Source: Gemmatimonadota bacterium (lineage in GTDB: Bacteria > Gemmatimonadota > Gemmatimonadetes > Longimicrobiales > Gaopeijiaceae). Taken from it: a stretch of DNA of 64,000 nucleotides. A program made the translations under genes and the position numbers. The stretch lies in NCBI GenBank assembly GCA_015664885.1, contig DQPL01000100.1:1-64000 (forward strand). Reading direction: 5' to 3'. Below, in pieces: positions 59,860 through 64,000 of this stretch; positions within the stretch are counted from its first letter, which is position 1, and every line of letters starts with the position of its first letter. Under the pieces are notes generated by a model. It was not told the origin of the DNA and made no database searches. It saw nothing but the letters and a program-made list of their open reading frames with translations.

Positions 59860-60684
59860 ATGAAACTGCCCTTCGAGCTAGTCCAGCCCCTCGTCTTCTT
59901 CGATCTCGAGACCACGGGTCTCGACGTGAAGAACGACCGAATCGTCGAGCTCGCGCTCATCAAGGTCACGCCCCAGGGAGACGTGCTCGAGCGCGTGAGA
60001 CGGTACAATCCGGGCCTACCGATTCCCCCCGAAGCCACCGCCGTACACGGCATCACCGACGCCGATGTAGCCGACGAGCACCCGTTTTGCCGAACCTCCA
60101 GGAGCCTCAACGACGAGCTGCTCGCTGGCTGCGACCTGTGCGGGTTCAACATTCGACGCTTCGATCTGCACATGCTCATCGCTGAGTTCAAGCGCTGTGA
60201 CATTCGCTTCACCCTGGACGGCCGTCGCGTGCTCGACATGCAAAACATCTTCCACCGAGAGGAGCCACGAGACCTCTCCGCCGCAGCCCGATTCTATCTG
60301 GGCCGCGAGCACGAAGAAGCGCACAGCGCTCTGGGCGATATCCGGACGTCGGCAGCGGTGCTCGGTGCCCAGCTCGAGAGGTATCCGCACCTACCGCAGG
60401 ACCTGGACGCGCTGCACGCCTATTGCGACGAGTTCTCTCCCTTCCGCACGGAGCTCGACCGCTGGTTCGGCACCGCCGAGGAGGGACATGTCTTTCGGCG
60501 TGGCAAGTACAAAGGCGAACCACTGGCGCAGGTCGCGGCCAAGTCGGCGGACTACTTACGCTGGATGCTCGGCGTCGACGACATGGACGAGGACGTGCTG
60601 TCGCTCGTCCAGGAAGCAGTCGCAGCCCGCGCCCCACCCGAATTGCCGCTTTCAGACCCGACGAACGGGAGTGAATCAGCATGA
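59860..60684 (+). CDS. DnaQ-like 3'-5' exonuclease
   Basis: A 274-residue DEDDh exonuclease. ExoI is FFDLETTGLD (near 14), ExoII FNIRRFDLHML (near 98) and ExoIII HEEAHSALGDIRTSAAVL (near 150). The C-terminal region ends with the KYKGEPLAQVAAKSADYLRW motif, a putative-quorum-sensing/exonuclease-linked segment common in stand-alone DnaQ homologues. It probably trims DNA or RNA 3' ends. ATG 59860 suits the fold. Its stop overlaps the ATG of the next gene. Confidence 0.88.
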   Translation: MKLPFELVQPLVFFDLETTGLDVKNDRIVELALIKVTPQGDVLERVRRYNPGLPIPPEATAVHGITDADVADEHPFCRTSRSLNDELLAGCDLCGFNIRRFDLHMLIAEFKRCDIRFTLDGRRVLDMQNIFHREEPRDLSAAARFYLGREHEEAHSALGDIRTSAAVLGAQLERYPHLPQDLDALHAYCDEFSPFRTELDRWFGTAEEGHVFRRGKYKGEPLAQVAAKSADYLRWMLGVDDMDEDVLSLVQEAVAARAPPELPLSDPTNGSESA

Positions 60685-63647
60685 CCGAAATGAGCCGTCT
60701 CCCCAGCACCCTGCTAGCCTGCGTCGCGCTCGCTTCCACCTCTCCATCGCTATCGGCCCAGACACCGATCACGAGCGAGGACATGGTCAACTTCCACCCG
60801 CGCTCGATAGGTCCGGCGGTAACCGGGGGACGTGTGCACGACGTGGAGGCAATCCCGGACGACCCCTCTACGATCTACGTGGCGTCCGCCTCGGGTGGCC
60901 TCTGGAAGAGCGTCAACCGCGGTCAGACATGGATCAACGTCTTCGAAGACAAGCCGGTGAGCACGTTCGGAGACGTGGCACTCGCTCCCTCCAATCCCGA
61001 GATCATTTACGTAGGGACCGGCGAGCAGCAGAACCGGCAGAGCACGTCGTACGGAAACGGCGTGTACCGCTCAGACGACGGCGGCGACTCTTGGCGGCAC
61101 CTCGGGCTCGAGGAAACGCGGCACATCGGAAAGGTGCGCATCCACCCCACCAACCCCGACGTCGCTTACGTGGCCGCTCTAGGCAACCTGTGGGCGCCGT
61201 CCACGGAGCGTGGCGTCTTCAAGACCACCGACGGCGGTCGCTCGTGGAACAAGGTCTTGTACATCGACGAGCACACGGGTGCGGTGGACCTCGTGATGGA
61301 CGCCTCCGACCCCAACATACTGTACGCCGCGACCTATCAGCGTCAGCGGCGTGCGTGGGGCTTCAACGGTGGCGGGCCTGGCAGCGGCATTTACAAGACG
61401 ATCGACGGTGGAGCCAACTGGAACGAGCTCGGCGGCGGTCTGCCCGCGGGTGACAAGGGTCGCATCGGCATCGCGATCTCGGAGTCGAACCCGCGCGTGC
61501 TCAACGCGCTCATCGAGCACGCCGACAGGGATCTTCAAGGCACCTACCGCACGGAGAATGGCGGACTCACCTGGGACCGCGTGAACGCTCTCAACGGCCG
61601 CCCCATGTACTACTCGCACATCTTCATCGACCCCAACGACGAAGACCGAGTCTACGAGCTCGCGACGGACTCCTATGTGAGCCGTGACGGCGGCCGCACC
61701 TTCACGGAGATCGCCCGACGACCCACCTACGATGTCGGTATGCACGCCGACCACCACTCGCTTTGGATCGATCCGAACGACTCGGAACACCTCTACCTGG
61801 CCGGCGACGCAGGCCTGCACGAGAGCTACGACGGAGGCACCAACTTCCAGCGGATCAACAATTTCCCCATCGCCCAGTTCTACGCACTCGCGGTCGACAT
61901 GCGTGATCCGTATTGGGTGTATGGTGGGCTCCAGGACAACCACTCGTTCATGGGACCTTCGCAGACGCGCCGTTGGGCCGGCATCCTCAACGACGACTGG
62001 ATGCAGTCCGGCTTCGGCGACGGCATGTACTGGGCAGCCGACCCACGGGACTCCCGATACTCCTACGGCAGCTCCAACGGCGGCAGCTACTTCCGCTACG
62101 ATACCAGGACCGGCGACATACTCGACATCTCGCCCATCGAGCCGCCCGGAGAGAACTACCGCTTCGACTGGACGTCGCCGATGATGCTCTCCCAGCATGA
62201 TCCGGACGTGCTCTACGTGGCCGGCAACCGGCTCTTCATCTCGCACAACCGCGGCTCTTCGTGGCAGCGCACGGAGGACCTGAGCCGCCAGATCGACCGC
62301 GACGAGCTCGACATAATGGGGGTCAAGGGTCGCGACATCACGATCTCGAGAAACGACGGCACCGGCAGCTTCGGAGAAGCCGTGACCTTGGACGAATCAC
62401 CCATCGACCCGAGCGTGCTGTGGGTGGGGTTCGACGACGGCAATCTGCAGGTGAGCCGCGACGGGGGAGCGACTTGGAGCGAAGTCTCCCGCAACGTTAT
62501 CGGAATCACCGACGGCACCTACGTGAGTCGTATCACGGCCTCGTATCGTTCGCCGGGCACCGCGTATGCCGCGTTCGACGGCCACCGCGACGGGGACTTC
62601 GCTCCCTATGTGTTCCGCACCGAGGACTTCGGCGGATCGTGGCAGCCGATTCAGTCGACGCTGCCCGAACTCGGCGTCGTGAACGTGATCGTCGAGCACC
62701 CCGACAACCCCGACGTGCTCTTCCTCGGCACCGAGCACCACGCGTTCGCGAGCACGGACGCCGGCGCGAGCTGGGCGCAGATCCCCAACCTACCGACCAC
62801 CCACTACGACGACATGCTCATCCACCCGCGCGAGAAGGACCTGGTGCTCGGTACTCACGGTCGGTCCTTCTGGATCTTGGACGACACGCGTGCGCTCGCC
62901 GAGTGGGGCAACGCCTCCGGACCCGTGACGGTCTTCTCGGCGGACCGGAGCACGATCCAGGTCTACCGCAAGGACACCTCGTACCGCGGCCAGGCCGCGT
63001 TCGCAGGCACGAATCCGGTCGATGGCGTCGAGATCACGTACAAGTTGGGCGCCGGTGGCGGTGACGCCACGCTGAGCGTCACCAACGCCATGGGCACGAC
63101 CGTGCGCGAGATGCGCGTCCCGTCCTCGGCGGGCACACACAGGGTCAACTGGGACCTGCGTCACCCCGCTCCCGGCAGCGCCGACACCTGGCAGCGCTTC
63201 ATGAACCCCGAGCTCGCGCGTTCGATTGCGGATCGCGGTCCGTGGGTCTCACCCGGTACCTACGTGGTCACGGTGAACGCCCGTGGCGCCACCGCCTCCA
63301 CTCAAGTGGTAGTACGAGGCGACCCGGAAATGCCCATTACGGTAGCGATGTACGAGTCCCGTGAACGCTTCATGCTCGAGGCGCTGGCACTCACGGACGA
63401 AATCAACACGTACAGGAGCGAGAACGGCTTCGGCGGCGGCGGCAGGGGCCGAGGGGGCCGAGGTGCGCGTCTTCCGATCGATACACCGGCGGGCAAGCTG
63501 GCAGCGGCGGCCCGGACGGTTCAACAGGTATACAGCGCGCTCAACGGCGGTGGTGTACGACCTGGGACCCTGTATCCGCCAACGGAGAGCCAACGTGCGG
63601 CCGTCCAGAATGCGAGGGCGCTGTTCGAAGAAGTGCGGGGAGGCTAG
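60681..63647 (+). CDS. Sortilin/VPS10-like BNR-repeat secreted protein
   Basis: A 988-residue secreted propeller with a signal peptide ending LSAQ. Asp boxes recur along it: SVNRGQTW, SDDGGDSW, TTDGGRSW, TIDGGANW, TENGGLTW, SRDGGRTF, SHNRGSSW, SRDGGATW and STDAGASW. The section LAVDMRDPYWVYGGLQDNHS is typical of the family. A C-terminal beta domain (DGVEITYKLGAGGGDATLSV, GTHRVNWDLRHP) and a helical tail with a glycine/arginine-rich linker follow. The same architecture is seen at 10962-14093. The role is unknown; peptide binding or polymer degradation have been proposed for relatives. The ATG overlaps the exonuclease stop. Confidence 0.88.
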   Translation: MTEMSRLPSTLLACVALASTSPSLSAQTPITSEDMVNFHPRSIGPAVTGGRVHDVEAIPDDPSTIYVASASGGLWKSVNRGQTWINVFEDKPVSTFGDVALAPSNPEIIYVGTGEQQNRQSTSYGNGVYRSDDGGDSWRHLGLEETRHIGKVRIHPTNPDVAYVAALGNLWAPSTERGVFKTTDGGRSWNKVLYIDEHTGAVDLVMDASDPNILYAATYQRQRRAWGFNGGGPGSGIYKTIDGGANWNELGGGLPAGDKGRIGIAISESNPRVLNALIEHADRDLQGTYRTENGGLTWDRVNALNGRPMYYSHIFIDPNDEDRVYELATDSYVSRDGGRTFTEIARRPTYDVGMHADHHSLWIDPNDSEHLYLAGDAGLHESYDGGTNFQRINNFPIAQFYALAVDMRDPYWVYGGLQDNHSFMGPSQTRRWAGILNDDWMQSGFGDGMYWAADPRDSRYSYGSSNGGSYFRYDTRTGDILDISPIEPPGENYRFDWTSPMMLSQHDPDVLYVAGNRLFISHNRGSSWQRTEDLSRQIDRDELDIMGVKGRDITISRNDGTGSFGEAVTLDESPIDPSVLWVGFDDGNLQVSRDGGATWSEVSRNVIGITDGTYVSRITASYRSPGTAYAAFDGHRDGDFAPYVFRTEDFGGSWQPIQSTLPELGVVNVIVEHPDNPDVLFLGTEHHAFASTDAGASWAQIPNLPTTHYDDMLIHPREKDLVLGTHGRSFWILDDTRALAEWGNASGPVTVFSADRSTIQVYRKDTSYRGQAAFAGTNPVDGVEITYKLGAGGGDATLSVTNAMGTTVREMRVPSSAGTHRVNWDLRHPAPGSADTWQRFMNPELARSIADRGPWVSPGTYVVTVNARGATASTQVVVRGDPEMPITVAMYESRERFMLEALALTDEINTYRSENGFGGGGRGRGGRGARLPIDTPAGKLAAAARTVQQVYSALNGGGVRPGTLYPPTESQRAAVQNARALFEEVRGG

Positions 63648-63660
63648 CCCGGCGCAACCG

Positions 63661-64000
63661 CTACCGGCGTCTCCCGGAAGGCCGCTTGGTCACGACCTCG
63701 ACCGCTCCCAAGCGACCAGCATCTCCGTAACGGAAGAACGCATCGGTCGGCGTGAGCACGCGAATGCTCTCGATCTCGTTCGGATTCTGGTTGAGTAGCA
63801 TATCCGCTACGTCAGCCGGAAGCGTCGGCGCCACGTCGGCAACGAAATCGCTGGTGGAGGGGGGCGCATAGATCACCACGCCATCCATCACCAGCAATGC
63901 CGGGTGACACCCGCTGCCGAGGTCCCTGAGTTCCTGGATCGATGGGCGCCGCCGGCTCGATTGGATGCAGAACTGCATGCCGCCCCTGCCGTTCTGCTGG
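63661..64000 (-). CDS. Partial TonB-plug-like protein
   Basis: A frame open to the window edge. It shows CHPALLVMDGVVIYAPPSTS, then NPNEIESIRVLTPTDAFFRY and GDAGRLGAVEVVTKRP. This is the end of a plug-like domain in which a designated xVDGV strand is followed by IE.I.VL...A..RYG..G..G.V.V.T. It occurs at the C-terminus of carboxypeptidase-regulatory proteins and in TonB-dependent receptors of Gemmatimonadota and Bacteroidota. The N-terminus lies beyond 64000. Confidence 0.65.
   Translation of the reverse strand, partial: QQNGRGGMQFCIQSSRRRPSIQELRDLGSGCHPALLVMDGVVIYAPPSTSDFVADVAPTLPADVADMLLNQNPNEIESIRVLTPTDAFFRYGDAGRLGAVEVVTKRPSGRRR

Overview
The window is GC-rich, densely coded bacterial chromosome. 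The mix of large secreted sortilin/VPS10-like 'glycosyl hydrolase' beta-propellers, M28/S9 peptidases, secreted amine/ester/lactamase-type hydrolases, a ferredoxin-dependent 2-oxoglutarate oxidoreductase, a giant NAD-glutamate dehydrogenase and a TonB-plug-like fragment suggests an aerobic heterotroph of the Gemmatimonadota or a neighbouring phylum. This placement is an inference from family content; no rRNA is present.

Layout. 1-500: no gene recognised. 501-2855: seventeen tRNA genes on the minus strand (Ser x3, Leu x2, Ala x2, Pro, Gln, Thr, Val, Arg, Asp, Glu, Trp, Phe, initiator Met), interrupted next to two tRNA-Ser genes by a repeated element with a long palindrome. 3060-3190: tRNA-Pro(GGG) on the plus strand with its terminator. 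3200-5240: gene debris, a methyltransferase and a 5'-truncated AhpD/CMD gene. 5241-16064: PQQ dehydrogenase, proline-racemase-family enzyme, two SDRs, M28 peptidase, a VPS10-like propeller with a cut-off S9 peptidase, and an aminotransferase. 16490-29790: cytochrome/copper monooxygenase-like pair, small membrane proteins, crotonase, Na/Pi symporter with PhoU, CoA-transferase, DUF2911 protein, esterase, and several truncated genes. 30084-40278: korB-korA-korD cluster and the 180-kDa-type NAD-glutamate dehydrogenase. 41146-45086: SbcD/SbcC-like nuclease-ATPase pair. 45143-53924: hydrolases, di-haem peroxidase, arylsulfotransferase and more broken genes. 54187-55634: an operon ending in an OsmC-like gene with an in-frame UGA. 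55704-64000: sucA, quinone oxidoreductase, a DnaQ-like exonuclease coupled to a second VPS10-like propeller, and an edge gene.

Main discovery candidate. Two thiol-redox genes carry an in-frame UGA where their families have the active-site cysteine, and each UGA is followed at 18 or 26 nt by a perfect 7-bp hairpin with G in its apical loop, which is the bacterial SECIS pattern. One is a full-length OsmC-like protein (154 residues, UGA at residue 64); the other is an AhpD/CMD protein whose 5' end is missing. Both families have been reported as selenoproteins in marine metagenomes, so this window probably comes from a selenocysteine-using organism. No selA/B/C/D gene is in the window.

A second striking property is the number of damaged genes (about fourteen remnants, frameshifts or nonsense alleles), many lying exactly against intact neighbours. 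Metabolically, glutamate dehydrogenase, the Kor complex and OGDH E1 all meet at 2-oxoglutarate.
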